DNA of 35,789 nt, from assembly GCF_005889715.1 (NCBI RefSeq), contig NZ_VCKW01000062.1:1-35789 (forward strand), written 5' to 3'. Every line of letters starts with the position of its first letter. The first letter of the stretch is position 1. The notes under the pieces were generated by a model. The model was given only the letters and a program-made list of their open reading frames with translations. It searched no databases and was not told the DNA's origin. Shown piece after piece: positions 22,304-30,471 of the stretch. The position numbers and the translations under genes are program-made. Source of the DNA: Actinomadura soli. GTDB lineage: Bacteria > Actinomycetota > Actinomycetes > Streptosporangiales > Streptosporangiaceae.

Positions 22304-23778
22304 GCGTCCCTCCTGTGGAGAAGGACGGCCGCCACCGCCAGGCTCACCGCCGCGTACCCGGCCAGGACGGCGAGCCCGGCCCACGGCCCCAGCGGGTAGT
22401 AGCCGTTGGACGGCTTGTAGATGCTCGCGACCTGGTGATGCTCCACCAGCGTCTGCTGGACGGCGAACGCCGCCGCCGGTGTCACCCGCGCCAGCCAGGT
22501 CGACACCCTCACCGGCATGAACGGGATGGCCATCAGGATGTAGGGCAGGACCACGGCCACGATGACGGCGGTGACCGCGCCCGCTCCGTGCCGGACGATG
22601 GTGCCGATGGAGAGGGCCAGGACCGAGGCCGCCGCGAGCAGCGCCGCTACCCCGACGACCACACGCAGTTCCGTCGAAGACGCCACCGGGAAGATGTAGA
22701 CGCCGTTGGCCCGGGCGAGCCCCTCGCCGAGCGGGATCGCGGCGACCGCCCCCGCCAGGCCGGTGCCGAAGGTGACGGCTCCCAGCACGATCGCCTTGGC
22801 CATCAGTATGCGGATCCGTCCCGGTCCGGCGGCGAGGGTGACGTGGATCAGGTTCGTCCTGTACTCCGTGGTGACGAACAGCGCCCCGACGACGATCACC
22901 GCGATCAGCGCGGCGAACGTGCCGGTGAGGATTTCTCCGACGGTGCCGCCGGTCGGCAGGGTCTCCCGGACGGCGGGCGCGATGTCGCCCGCGCCGGTCA
23001 CGGTGAGGCGGCCGTCCGATCCCGTGAACGAACCCGAGGTGTTCTGCGGGTAGCCGGCGAAGGTGGGAGATTCGGGGCCTACCTGGCCGCCCGTCCAGCC
23101 GTCACCGGCCCAGCGCCCCTCGCCGCGGAGATCCGCGAAGACCGCCGTGGACACGCTGCCGCGGGTGCTCATTCCGTGCACGGACGGCGGGGACGCGACG
23201 AACAGCCCGGCCTGCGCGGTCGGTCCGAGCCCTCTCACTCGCGCGGCGCCGACCTTGGTCCAATGCGCGCCGTCGGCGGAAGCGTAGCCGGTGATCGTGT
23301 CGCCCGAGCGCTCCAGCCGGAGCCAGCGGGGAGACCCGACCGAGACGGGCCCGGACGGGCCGGAGGTGTCGTTGACGTAGCCGTCCTGCATCCGCACGCC
23401 GTGGCCGCCGGTGACCATGATCGCCGCGTACGGCGATCCCTGGCGGGTGCCGTCCTTGATGATGAGCCCGGCCTTCGCCCACGGCACGAGGCCGGGCCGC
23501 AGGTCCGCGGGACCGGTGGGGATGCTGCTCGTGAGCGCGGAGACCGAGACGGTGATGGCGCCGTTCCCGGACAGCGGCCGGTGCACGAAGTAGAAGCTGT
23601 CGGTGACCGGTTCGCCGCCGGGTCCGGCCGGGACCGGCGGTGCGCCCTTCTGGTCACTGCTGACGCCGGCGAGCAGCGCGAACAGCACCACCAGCAGTGC
23701 CGCCGCCACCATGCCGGTCACCCAGCCCGGGACCGTCCGGAACTTGGTCCACTCCGCGTGCAGCGCCTGAAGGCTCAC
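22300..23778 (-). CDS. ABC-2 permease with large extracytoplasmic lectin-like insert
   Basis: 492 aa. SLQALHAEWTKFRTVPGW leads into the first membrane span. An extracytoplasmic region of about 240 residues is inserted before the next spans. It carries WAKAGLIIKDGTRQGSPYAA, WLRLERSGDTITGYASADG, AHWTKVGAARV and AQAGLFVASP, the pattern of a DUF1349/concanavalin-like beta-sandwich. The membrane part then resumes with FAALIAVIVVGALFVTTEYR and ends GYAAVSLAVAAVLLHRRDA. The final spans resemble those of the second permease, so the two are paralogues and only this one has the insert. GTG start 23778 with GGAGGTG upstream, overlapping the ATPase stop. The insert may bind a glycan or polymer at the surface. 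Confidence 0.85.
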   Translation of the reverse strand: MSLQALHAEWTKFRTVPGWVTGMVAAALLVVLFALLAGVSSDQKGAPPVPAGPGGEPVTDSFYFVHRPLSGNGAITVSVSALTSSIPTGPADLRPGLVPWAKAGLIIKDGTRQGSPYAAIMVTGGHGVRMQDGYVNDTSGPSGPVSVGSPRWLRLERSGDTITGYASADGAHWTKVGAARVRGLGPTAQAGLFVASPPSVHGMSTRGSVSTAVFADLRGEGRWAGDGWTGGQVGPESPTFAGYPQNTSGSFTGSDGRLTVTGAGDIAPAVRETLPTGGTVGEILTGTFAALIAVIVVGALFVTTEYRTNLIHVTLAAGPGRIRILMAKAIVLGAVTFGTGLAGAVAAIPLGEGLARANGVYIFPVASSTELRVVVGVAALLAAASVLALSIGTIVRHGAGAVTAVIVAVVLPYILMAIPFMPVRVSTWLARVTPAAAFAVQQTLVEHHQVASIYKPSNGYYPLGPWAGLAVLAGYAAVSLAVAAVLLHRRDA

Positions 23779-24713
23779 CGTGACACCTCCGTGGGCGTCA
23801 CGGCGCGGAACTCGACCGCCTCGCGGGTGAGCTCCAGATAGGCGTCCTCCAGGGTGGCGCGGTGTGCCGACACCTCGGAGAACGGCACCCCGCTCCGGCC
23901 GAGCAGCGTCACGATGCGGTCCGCGGGCAGGCCGGAGACGGTGATGCCGTCGTTTTCGCGGGTGGACGCCACGGTCGCGCCCGCGTACGTGAGCACACTT
24001 CTCGCATGCGGCACAGCAGGGGTCCGCACCGCCACCCTGTCCCCGGACGCGGCCGCGATCAGGTCGGCGACGGCGGCGTCGGCGATGGCCCTGCCGCGTC
24101 CGGCCACGACGAGATGGCCGGCCGTGTCCTGCATCTCGCTCATCAGATGGCTGGAGACCAGCACGGCACGGCCCTGGGCGGCCAGCGACCGCAGGAATCC
24201 GCGCATCCAGACGATGCCGTCCGGGTCCATGCCGTTGAACGGCTCGTCGAGCATGACGACCGACGGATCGCCCAGGAGCGCCGCGGCGATCCCGAGCCGC
24301 TGGCGCATCCCGAGCGAGTAGCCGCCCGCCCTGCGCCGGGCCACCGAGGCGAGGCCGACCAGCTCGATGACGTGATCCACCCGCCGCGCCGCCAGTCCTT
24401 GCGAACGCGCCAGCCACAGCAGGTGGGCGCGTCCGGTGCGGCCGGGGTGCAGCGCCGCGGCGTCCAGCAGGGAACCGACGTGGTTCAGCGGACGGCGGAG
24501 GCCGCGGTACGGCTTCCCGTTGATGAGCGCCGTGCCCTCGTCGACGGCGTCCAGGCCCAGGATCACCCGCATCGTGGTGGACTTCCCCGCCCCGTTCGGC
24601 CCCACGAAACCGGTCACCACACCCGGGCGGACGGAGAACGACATGCCGTCGAGCGCCAGGACGGCCCCGTACCGCTTGCGCAGCCCGGCGACGACGATCC
24701 CGGCGGCGCTCAT
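23775..24713 (-). CDS. ABC transporter ATP-binding protein
   Basis: 312 aa. Walker A GFVGPNGAGKSTTMR, signature YSLGMRQRLGIAAALLG (a Gly/Met variant of LSGGQ common in ABC-2 exporters), Walker B VVMLDEPFNGMDPDG and switch His in VLVSSHLMSEM. A C-terminal extension (SVLTYAGATVASTRENDGIT, DAYLELTREAVEF) is typical of DrrA/CcmA-type exporters. ATG at 24713 with GTGAGGTCA before it. First gene of the three-gene exporter operon, each joined by 4-bp overlaps, and divergent from the two-component system that may control it. Confidence 0.93.
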   Translation of the reverse strand: MSAAGIVVAGLRKRYGAVLALDGMSFSVRPGVVTGFVGPNGAGKSTTMRVILGLDAVDEGTALINGKPYRGLRRPLNHVGSLLDAAALHPGRTGRAHLLWLARSQGLAARRVDHVIELVGLASVARRRAGGYSLGMRQRLGIAAALLGDPSVVMLDEPFNGMDPDGIVWMRGFLRSLAAQGRAVLVSSHLMSEMQDTAGHLVVAGRGRAIADAAVADLIAAASGDRVAVRTPAVPHARSVLTYAGATVASTRENDGITVSGLPADRIVTLLGRSGVPFSEVSAHRATLEDAYLELTREAVEFRAVTPTEVSR

Positions 24714-24906
24714 CGCGGTGACCTCACGGTTGGAAATCGGCTCATGCCGAAGGTTGTACGCGGCATCCGGTTCCCTCGGCGTCGCGGCGGCCGCGACCCG
24801 GCTGCGACCTCGGGCCTGGCATCGTTGACGGCATGGCACCTCGACCAGGCGGCCGGTTCCGCCGTCCAGCCGGACGCGTCCGCGTGACGGGCGGGGGTGA
24901 GCGGCC

Positions 24907-25569
24907 GTGAGGGTCCTCGTCGTCGAGGACTTCGAGGTCCTGGCCCGCTCCATCGGAACGGGGCTGCGCCGCGAGGGCATGGCCGTCGACGTCGTCCTGG
25001 ACGGGACCGACGCCCTGGACCGGCTCTCTGTCACCCGCTACGACGTGGTGATCCTCGACCGCGACCTGCCCGGCGTCCACGGGGACGAGATCTGCCGGCG
25101 GCTCGCCCATGAGCGCCGCGAGACCCGCGTCCTGATGCTCACCGCGTCCGGGACGATCCAGGACCGCGTCGACGGGCTCGGCCTCGGCGCCGACGACTAC
25201 CTGCCCAAGCCGTTCGCGTTCGCCGAGCTGGTCGCCCGCGTCCGCGCCCTGGCCCGGCGCGCCGCCCCGCCGCTGCCGCCCACCCTGGCCTGCGGGGACA
25301 TCACCCTCGACCCGGCCCGCCGCGTCGCGTTCCGGGCCGGACGGCGCCTTGAGCTGAGCCCCAGGGAGTTCGCCGTGCTCGAATGCCTCCTCGCCGTGCC
25401 CGGCCTGGTCATCTCCGCGGAGGAGCTGCTCGAACGCGCCTGGGACGAGGCCGCCGACCCGTTCACCAGCGCCGTCAAGCACACCGTGCACCGGTTGCGG
25501 GCCAAGCTCGGCGACCCGCCCGTGATCGAGACCGTCCGCGAAGGCGGCTACCGCCTCGGATCGCCATGA
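24907..25569 (+). CDS. OmpR-type response regulator
   Basis: 220 aa. Receiver domain VLVVEDFEVLARSI with phosphoacceptor Asp51 (VVILDRDLPG), the switch Thr in LMLTASG and conserved Lys101 (DDYLPKPF). C-terminal winged-helix domain LELSPREFAVLECLLAVPG then TSAVKHTVHRLRAKLGDPP and TVREGGYRLGSP. GTG start. The stop overlaps the kinase start as ATGA, giving a coupled pair. It lies divergent from the ABC exporter, 193 bp away, suggesting the exporter as target. Confidence 0.95.
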   Translation: MRVLVVEDFEVLARSIGTGLRREGMAVDVVLDGTDALDRLSVTRYDVVILDRDLPGVHGDEICRRLAHERRETRVLMLTASGTIQDRVDGLGLGADDYLPKPFAFAELVARVRALARRAAPPLPPTLACGDITLDPARRVAFRAGRRLELSPREFAVLECLLAVPGLVISAEELLERAWDEAADPFTSAVKHTVHRLRAKLGDPPVIETVREGGYRLGSP

Positions 25570-26714
25570 CGTCCCCGCCGCCCGCCCCACGGTCCTTGCA
25601 GACGCGGCTCGCTCTCGCCTACGCGGCCGGGATCTACGCCGCCGGGGTCTTCGTGCTGGTCGTCGTCGCCGTCCCGCTCGCCAGCGTCGACGCGGGGACG
25701 CCGAAGGGCGAGCCCCCATCGGGCCCGACCACCGGCGACGGGCCCGGGATCGGCCTGGCCCAGCTCCTCACGGGTTCCGCGGTCGCCCTGGTCATCCTGG
25801 TTCCCGTCGCCCTCGCCCTCGGCTGGTTCGTCGCCGGGCGGTTCCTGCGCCCGCTGCGCGCCATCACCGCCACCGCCCGGAGCATCTCCGCCGGAGACCT
25901 CCACCGCCGCCTCGACCTCGGTGAACCCGTGGACGAGCTGACCGAGCTCGGCCACACCCTCGACGACCTGTTCGCCCGCCTCCAAGCCTCTTTCGACGCC
26001 CAGCGCCACTTCGTCGCCAACGCGTCCCACGAGCTGCGCACCCCTCTCTCCGGCCTGCGCACCCTCCTGGAAGTCGCCCTCGCCGACCCCGACGCCGACG
26101 CCGACGCGCTGCGCGCCGCCTGCCAGGAAGCCCTCGCGCTCGGCGGGAACCAGGAGCGGCTCGTCCAGGCGCTCCTCGCCCTGGCCACCAGCGAGCGCGG
26201 CGTCACGTGGTGGGACACCGTCGACCTCGCCCGGGTCGTCGAGGGAGTGCTCGCCTCCCGCCGCGACGACGCGGCGGAGAAGGGCATCGACCTCACCGGA
26301 CACCTCGCACCCGCGCTGACGGCCGGGGACCCGGGACTGGTCGAAAGCCTCGTCGCGAACCTCATCGACAACGCCGTCCGCCACAACCACGCCGCCGGGC
26401 ACCTGCGGATCAGCACGCGGACCAGCGGCGCGGAGGCCGTCCTGACGGTCGAGAACACCGGGCCGGTGATCCCCGGCGACCAGGTCCAGCGCCTCTTCCA
26501 GCCCTTCCAGAGACTGGCGCCCGCCCGTGGCGGCCTTCGCGACGGTTACGGCATCGGGCTCGCCATCGTCAACGCCGTCGCCCAAGCGCACCACGCCGCC
26601 CTCACGGCCACGGCGCGTCCCGAGGGCGGCCTGTCCATCACCGTCCGGTTCGCGCACGCTCCCGGCGTCACGGCGGGGGCTCACCACTCCAGGCGGCCCG
26701 GAGCAGGCGCGTGA
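25566..26714 (+). CDS. Sensor histidine kinase
   Basis: 382 aa. Two membrane segments (about 14-40 and 66-92) flank a short external loop of about 25 residues, suggesting membrane-stress sensing. A HAMP domain (RFLRPLRAITATARSISAGD) and HisKA FVANASHELRTP (phospho-His155) follow, then the N box LVANLIDNAVRHN and the G box DGYGIGLAIVNA. The last residues (AHHSRRPGAGA) are unlike the usual kinase end and come where the antisense maleylacetate-reductase remnant begins, so the 3' end may have been altered by a deletion. Confidence 0.93.
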   Translation: MTSPPPAPRSLQTRLALAYAAGIYAAGVFVLVVVAVPLASVDAGTPKGEPPSGPTTGDGPGIGLAQLLTGSAVALVILVPVALALGWFVAGRFLRPLRAITATARSISAGDLHRRLDLGEPVDELTELGHTLDDLFARLQASFDAQRHFVANASHELRTPLSGLRTLLEVALADPDADADALRAACQEALALGGNQERLVQALLALATSERGVTWWDTVDLARVVEGVLASRRDDAAEKGIDLTGHLAPALTAGDPGLVESLVANLIDNAVRHNHAAGHLRISTRTSGAEAVLTVENTGPVIPGDQVQRLFQPFQRLAPARGGLRDGYGIGLAIVNAVAQAHHAALTATARPEGGLSITVRFAHAPGVTAGAHHSRRPGAGA

Positions 26715-27020
26715 CACGGGCACGCCGTGCTCCAGCGCGACGGCCTTCGCCAGGCCGATGGCCGATCCCCCGCCGACGGCCACGCAGCAGTCGGCACCGA
26801 GCTGGGCAGCACGCGCGCGGGCACGCAGCGCGATCTCGATCGGCACGTGCCTGCGCGCTTCACCGAACACCCCGGCGGATCGCTCGCCCAACGCGTCCGC
26901 GATGGTCTCCGCGGTATCGCGCCGTCCGGGTGAGCAGAGCACGAGGGCGCGGCGCGCTCCCAGCCGGGCGACCTCCTCGGGGACGGACGCGACGGCACCG
27001 GAACCGAAGCGCACCCGCAT
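26715..27020 (-). pseudogene. N-terminal fragment of a maleylacetate reductase-like gene
   Basis: From the ATG at 27020: MRVRFGSGAVASVPEEVARL, GARRALVLCSPGRRDTAE, then LGADCCVAVGGGSAIGLAKA with VALEHGVPV. This is the NAD-binding half of the iron-dependent alcohol dehydrogenase-like maleylacetate reductases (GGGS.IGL.KA). After about 100 residues of a normal length of about 350 the homology ends at the 3' end of the sensor kinase gene; the metal-binding His residues and the whole C-terminal domain are missing. The frame continues only as an antisense shadow of the kinase. It follows the dioxygenase gene, as in hydroxyquinol (resorcinol) pathways. Confidence 0.75.
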
Positions 27021-27057
27021 GGGAAGCGCGCGTCGTAGGAGAAGGCCCGAACCGTGG

Positions 27058-27801
27058 TCACACTTCCCCGCCAGCGGTATCGGGGCGCAGAACGACGTCG
27101 AAGGTCACCGTGCGGAACGGGTTGGGCAGCCCGGCGGCCGCCGCGCGCTCCGGGTCGTCGACCTCGGGGAACTCGCGCACCAGGCTGGGCTTGACCCCGA
27201 ACACGGCGTCGGAGTCGATGAACGGCGTGCCCGCGACGAACAGGTGGGTGGTCACGGTGCGGTAGCCGGGGGCGGACACCTCGAAGTGGATGTGCGCGGG
27301 CCGGTTCGGGTGCCGTGCCGCCGCCTTCAGCAGCCGCCCGACCGGGCCCGCCACGCTCCCGGTGACCAGGCACGGGGTGCCCTTGCCGTCCTCGGCGATG
27401 TCGGCGCCCAGCTCGCGGGGTGGGGACGCGACCAGGTGGAACGGTCCCTCGACCGTGGACTCGGTCAGCCCGCCGCCGGCCCGGTTGTTGATCGTCTCGA
27501 CCAGCATCGAGGCACCGAGGACGTCGGAGAGCAGGATGAACTCCTGCCGGGTGCCCGTGCACGCCTTCCCGGTCGCGGTGAGGAACTCGATCGCCGCCGC
27601 CCACTCGCGCTCGGTCAGCTCGACGTCCTTGACGAAGCCGTGCAGATGCCGCACGAGGGAGGTGAGGACCAGCCGCAGCCGCGGGTCGGGCGTCGCGGCG
27701 AAACCGGCGGCGACCACGTCCGCCGACCGCTCCTCGCTGAACAGCTCGGACGGCGGCGGAACCGCCGCGCCGCCGCCGGAGCCTGGTGCGTCGTGCGGCA
27801 T
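27058..27801 (-). CDS. Intradiol (hydroxyquinol-type) dioxygenase with internal deletion removing the Tyr iron ligands
   Basis: 247 aa, about 40-50 shorter than the family norm. The N-terminal helical part (FVKDVELTEREWAAAIEFLT, FILLSDVLGASMLVETINNR, TESTVEGPFHLVASPPRELG) is that of hydroxyquinol 1,2-dioxygenases. The C-terminal part keeps RPAHIHFEVSAPGYRTVTTH (the two His iron ligands) and SDAVFGVKPSLV. Between CLVTGSV and GPVGRLLKAA the strand block with VDVWQAD...GFYD and SPYPIP is absent, so both Tyr ligands of the Fe(III) site are gone while the frame is intact. GGGAGGGG precedes the ATG. Either a pseudogene still in frame or a protein with a new role; ordinary ring cleavage is very unlikely. 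Confidence 0.8.
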   Translation of the reverse strand: MPHDAPGSGGGAAVPPPSELFSEERSADVVAAGFAATPDPRLRLVLTSLVRHLHGFVKDVELTEREWAAAIEFLTATGKACTGTRQEFILLSDVLGASMLVETINNRAGGGLTESTVEGPFHLVASPPRELGADIAEDGKGTPCLVTGSVAGPVGRLLKAAARHPNRPAHIHFEVSAPGYRTVTTHLFVAGTPFIDSDAVFGVKPSLVREFPEVDDPERAAAAGLPNPFRTVTFDVVLRPDTAGGEV

Positions 27802-27879
27802 CTCGCCCCTCCCGCAGTGCCGAACCGCCGACGGCCACCGTACCGGCCGGAGAGCGCGGGCAGGGGTTACGGTGACGCC

Positions 27880-28311
27880 GTGACCTCCTCTGGATACTCG
27901 GGCACCCCGCTCGGCAGGAAGCTCGGCATCAAGCCCGGCCACCGGGTGCACCTCACCCATCACCCGGACGGGTGGACCATCCCCGATCCCCCCGAGAACT
28001 GCGCCATCACCGGCGGCGGGACGGCGGACGCCGATGTCACCGTGGCCTTCTACCGGGCCTTCGATGACCTGGCGTCCGAAGGGCCCCGGCTCGTCCGGGA
28101 CCTGGCGGACCACGCCGCGCTCTGGATCGCCTGGCCCCGGCGGGCAGCCGGGCACGACAGCGACATCACCGAGAACGCGTTGCGCGAGCTGTTCCTGCCG
28201 TTGGGCGTGGTCGACGTGAAGGTCGCCGCGCTGGGCGACGACTGGTCAGGGCTCAAGTTCGTGCGCCGCAAGGAGAACCGCAGCCCCGGCTCGGTGCCGT
28301 TCGCGGGGTGA
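27880..28311 (+). CDS. DUF3052 family protein
   Basis: 143 aa. SGYSGTPLGRKLGIKPGHRV, ALWIAWPRRAAG, SDITENALRELFLPLGVVDV and VAALGDDWSGLKFVRRKENR match the small actinobacterial DUF3052 proteins, whose function is not known to me. GTG start at 27880 with GGTGA 4 nt before. Divergent from the dioxygenase gene (78 bp between starts). Confidence 0.9.
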   Translation: MTSSGYSGTPLGRKLGIKPGHRVHLTHHPDGWTIPDPPENCAITGGGTADADVTVAFYRAFDDLASEGPRLVRDLADHAALWIAWPRRAAGHDSDITENALRELFLPLGVVDVKVAALGDDWSGLKFVRRKENRSPGSVPFAG

Positions 28312-28318
28312 CCGGTGA

Positions 28319-28332
28319 CGTCCGGCCGGACG
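28319..28332. terminator. Short GC-rich palindrome between convergent genes
   Basis: CGTCCGGCCGGACG is a perfect 14-bp palindrome just after the DUF3052 stop and before the convergent LPMO gene. It could form part of a terminator but has no loop or T-tract. Confidence 0.25.
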
Positions 28333-28393
28333 GCCGGCGGAGTGTCCGGCGCGAGCAGCACCGTGCCGAGGAGGTCAGGACGCGGTACGGGAG

Positions 28394-28897
28394 CTACTGC
28401 ACCTGCAGATCGACACAGGCGTAGAAGGCGTTTCCGGTGTCGGCGATGTTCCAGACCGCCAGCACCTTCTGCCGGCCGCTCACCGCGCCGAGATTGACGG
28501 TGTGGGACGAGCTTTGCGCGCTGAACTTCCCGAGGCTCCTGCCGCCGAGGAAGTACTCGTAGTCCCTGGTGGCGTGGCGGGCGGTGAACGTCCAGGAGAA
28601 GGTCACCGACTTGCCGACCGAGGTGGCGCGCCACGGCTTGCTGTCGTCGTCGAGATCGGAGAACCGGCCGTTTCCGCCGCTGCAGCTTTGCAGGCCTTTC
28701 GGCCCTTCGACGCTCTGCGGCTCCCACTGGATCTGTCCGCACTGGACGATTCTTTGCGCGCACTGGGCCTGCCGGCTCAGCGGTGACGAGACGTAGCCAT
28801 GGGCGTAGGCCGAGGTGGCGGGCAGTACCACGGTGACGAGGGGAGCGATTGCCGCACCTGCCGCCATAGCGGCAAGCTTGCGCCTTGATGTTTTCAT
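28394..28897 (-). CDS. Secreted lytic polysaccharide monooxygenase (AA10)
   Basis: 167 aa. Tat-like signal (KTSRRKLAAM) ending in SAYA, so that mature His33 becomes the N-terminus (HGYVSSPLSRQAQC). His33 and His108 (TARHATRDYEYF) would form the copper histidine brace, with Phe158 (NAFYACVDL) in the axial place. Several Cys residues are placed for disulfides. No carbohydrate-binding module is attached. AA10 enzymes oxidatively cleave chitin or cellulose outside the cell. AAGGA lies 8-9 nt before the ATG. A long upstream leader carries a 20-bp palindrome that may be its operator. Confidence 0.92.
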   Translation of the reverse strand: MKTSRRKLAAMAAGAAIAPLVTVVLPATSAYAHGYVSSPLSRQAQCAQRIVQCGQIQWEPQSVEGPKGLQSCSGGNGRFSDLDDDSKPWRATSVGKSVTFSWTFTARHATRDYEYFLGGRSLGKFSAQSSSHTVNLGAVSGRQKVLAVWNIADTGNAFYACVDLQVQ

Positions 28898-29219
28898 GCG
28901 GGGGGTCCTTGCTTTTTGGGGTGGGTGATCAGACTTCTGTTGCGGCCACCATCCGTATTCGCCTTCACGGGCTCTTTATCGGCGGGGCCTTTGGGCGGCG
29001 GGCGATGGAGGGGAGCGAGGCATGACGACTCCATCAATAGGAAATTTCCTATTGGATAGTTGAACGTTAACCGTACGTCCGATAAGGAGCAAGGCTTCGC
29101 TGGTGAGCGCGGATTGGCACGGGACATGCCCCCGCAGGCCAGCGACCGAACCACTTCGCGGCCGGTGAAATAATCGTCAGACTCTCCCGGCTTTCGGGCG
29201 ATCGCTCGGCAACTTCTGC
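28898..29219. other. Upstream region of the LPMO gene
   Basis: 322 bp between the LPMO start and the end of the MFS gene (both minus strand). The part around 29030-29080 is notably AT-rich. No gene seen. It contains the perfect palindrome described separately and presumably the LPMO promoter. Confidence 0.6.
29035..29054. promoter_or_regulatory. 20-bp perfect palindrome, putative operator
   Basis: CAATAGGAAATTTCCTATTG, a fully symmetric AT-rich site in an otherwise GC-rich region, 138-157 bp upstream of the LPMO start. Its symmetry and position suggest a binding site for a dimeric carbon-source regulator. Confidence 0.55.
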
Positions 29220-30410
29220 CTAGCGGGGCGATTCGCGGAGTTCCGGCCCGCCGGGCAGGGGCCGCAGTCCGGGGGCCAGCGCGAGGGTGACGGTCACCGA
29301 GGCCGCGGCCATGATCGCCATCGCGGTCCCGGGCGAGGTCACCTGCGCCGCGCCGCCCGCCAGGGCCGCTCCGACCCCCTGCATGGTGATCATGCCGGAC
29401 GCCTGGAGCCCCAGCGCGTGACCGTGCATGGAGATCGGCGTCAAGGTCATGAGGCGTTCCTGCAGGAGCAGCGTCGCGGCATAGCCGATGGAGGCGAGGA
29501 GGATGGCCGCCGCTCCGAGGAGGAACGGCGGGTCGGCGGCGAACAGCAGGTACGGGACGGCCAGCAGCAGTCGCAGGGAAGGTCCCAGGCGTTCCCGCAG
29601 GTGGTGCGGGACGAAGCGGCCCGTCACCGTGTCGCCGATCAGCATGCCGACGGCCGCCACGGCGAGCAGGAGTCCCGCGTGCCGCGGCGAGTAGGAGACG
29701 AAGAGGGCCTCGCAGCCGACGATCAGGCCGTTCGGCACCCACATCGCCAGGTAGGTGTTGCGGCGCGGCGCCGAGGAGAGCAGGTGCGCGTTGGTGCGCC
29801 AGGTCTGGGCGAGGCTCGGTCGCCCCGTGGCCCGGGGCGGGCGGCGGCTCAGCCCGGCGAGCGCCGTCACGGCGGTGAGGAGGTAGAGCACGGCGCCGGT
29901 GAGCAGGGTCCCCCGGGCCGAGAGCGCGACGACCAGGACGCCGCCGACCGCGAAACCGCAGATCTGCATCGTCCCCACGGTCATGTTCAGGACCGAGCGC
30001 CCGAGCAGGTAGCCGTCCTCGGGAAGGATCTCGCTCAGCAGGCCGTAGCGGACGCCGCTGCCGACCGAGGCGACCAGGCCCAGCCCCAGCACGATGGCGA
30101 ACAGCGCGGCCAGCGGCAGGCCGGGAATCGCGAGGGCGGCCGTGCCCGCGCAGAAGATCAGGGCCATGCAGGCCAGCGCCGTCCTCGGCGGGAGGCGGTC
30201 GGCGGCCGACAGGAGGGTCAGCGCGCCGGCCAGCTGGGCGAACGAGCCGCCGAACATGCTCAGCGCCGACAGCAGCGGCGACCCGGTCGAGTCGTAGACC
30301 AGCGTGCCGAGCGCCAGGGCGCCGACCGTCTGGGCGGACATCTGGATCGTGAACGAGGCGAAGAGCGGCGTGTACTCGGGGGTGCGGAAGAGATCCCCAT
30401 ACGTGCGCAT
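29220..30410 (-). CDS. MFS transporter
   Basis: 396 aa with about twelve hydrophobic segments, e.g. LFAIVLGLGLVASVGSG, GFAVGGVLVVALSARGTLLT, LLLAVAAVGMLIGDTVTGRF and VPYLLFAADPPFLLGAAAIL. Conserved MFS touches include AADRLPPRTAL after the second span and a charged central loop (SRRPPRATGRPSLAQTWRT). Resembles the drug-efflux-like MFS proteins often paired with ArsR-type regulators. Divergent from such a regulator (59 bp between starts), with a palindrome between them. Confidence 0.9.
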   Translation of the reverse strand: MRTYGDLFRTPEYTPLFASFTIQMSAQTVGALALGTLVYDSTGSPLLSALSMFGGSFAQLAGALTLLSAADRLPPRTALACMALIFCAGTAALAIPGLPLAALFAIVLGLGLVASVGSGVRYGLLSEILPEDGYLLGRSVLNMTVGTMQICGFAVGGVLVVALSARGTLLTGAVLYLLTAVTALAGLSRRPPRATGRPSLAQTWRTNAHLLSSAPRRNTYLAMWVPNGLIVGCEALFVSYSPRHAGLLLAVAAVGMLIGDTVTGRFVPHHLRERLGPSLRLLLAVPYLLFAADPPFLLGAAAILLASIGYAATLLLQERLMTLTPISMHGHALGLQASGMITMQGVGAALAGGAAQVTSPGTAMAIMAAASVTVTLALAPGLRPLPGGPELRESPR

Positions 30411-30447
30411 GATCCCAAGGCTCCGGAACGCCGGGCCGGCGCCGGTA

Positions 30448-30471
30448 ATGTTTCGCGGGGAGGCGAAACAT
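30448..30471. promoter_or_regulatory. Palindromic operator overlapping the ArsR start codon
   Basis: ATGTTTCGC (30448-30456) and GCGAAACAT (30463-30471) are perfect 9-bp inverted arms around GGGGAG (30457-30462). The loop plus the next base forms the regulator's ribosome-binding site, and the right arm contains the first two bases of its ATG at 30470. It lies 38 bp upstream of the MFS start on the other strand, fit to control both genes. Confidence 0.7.
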
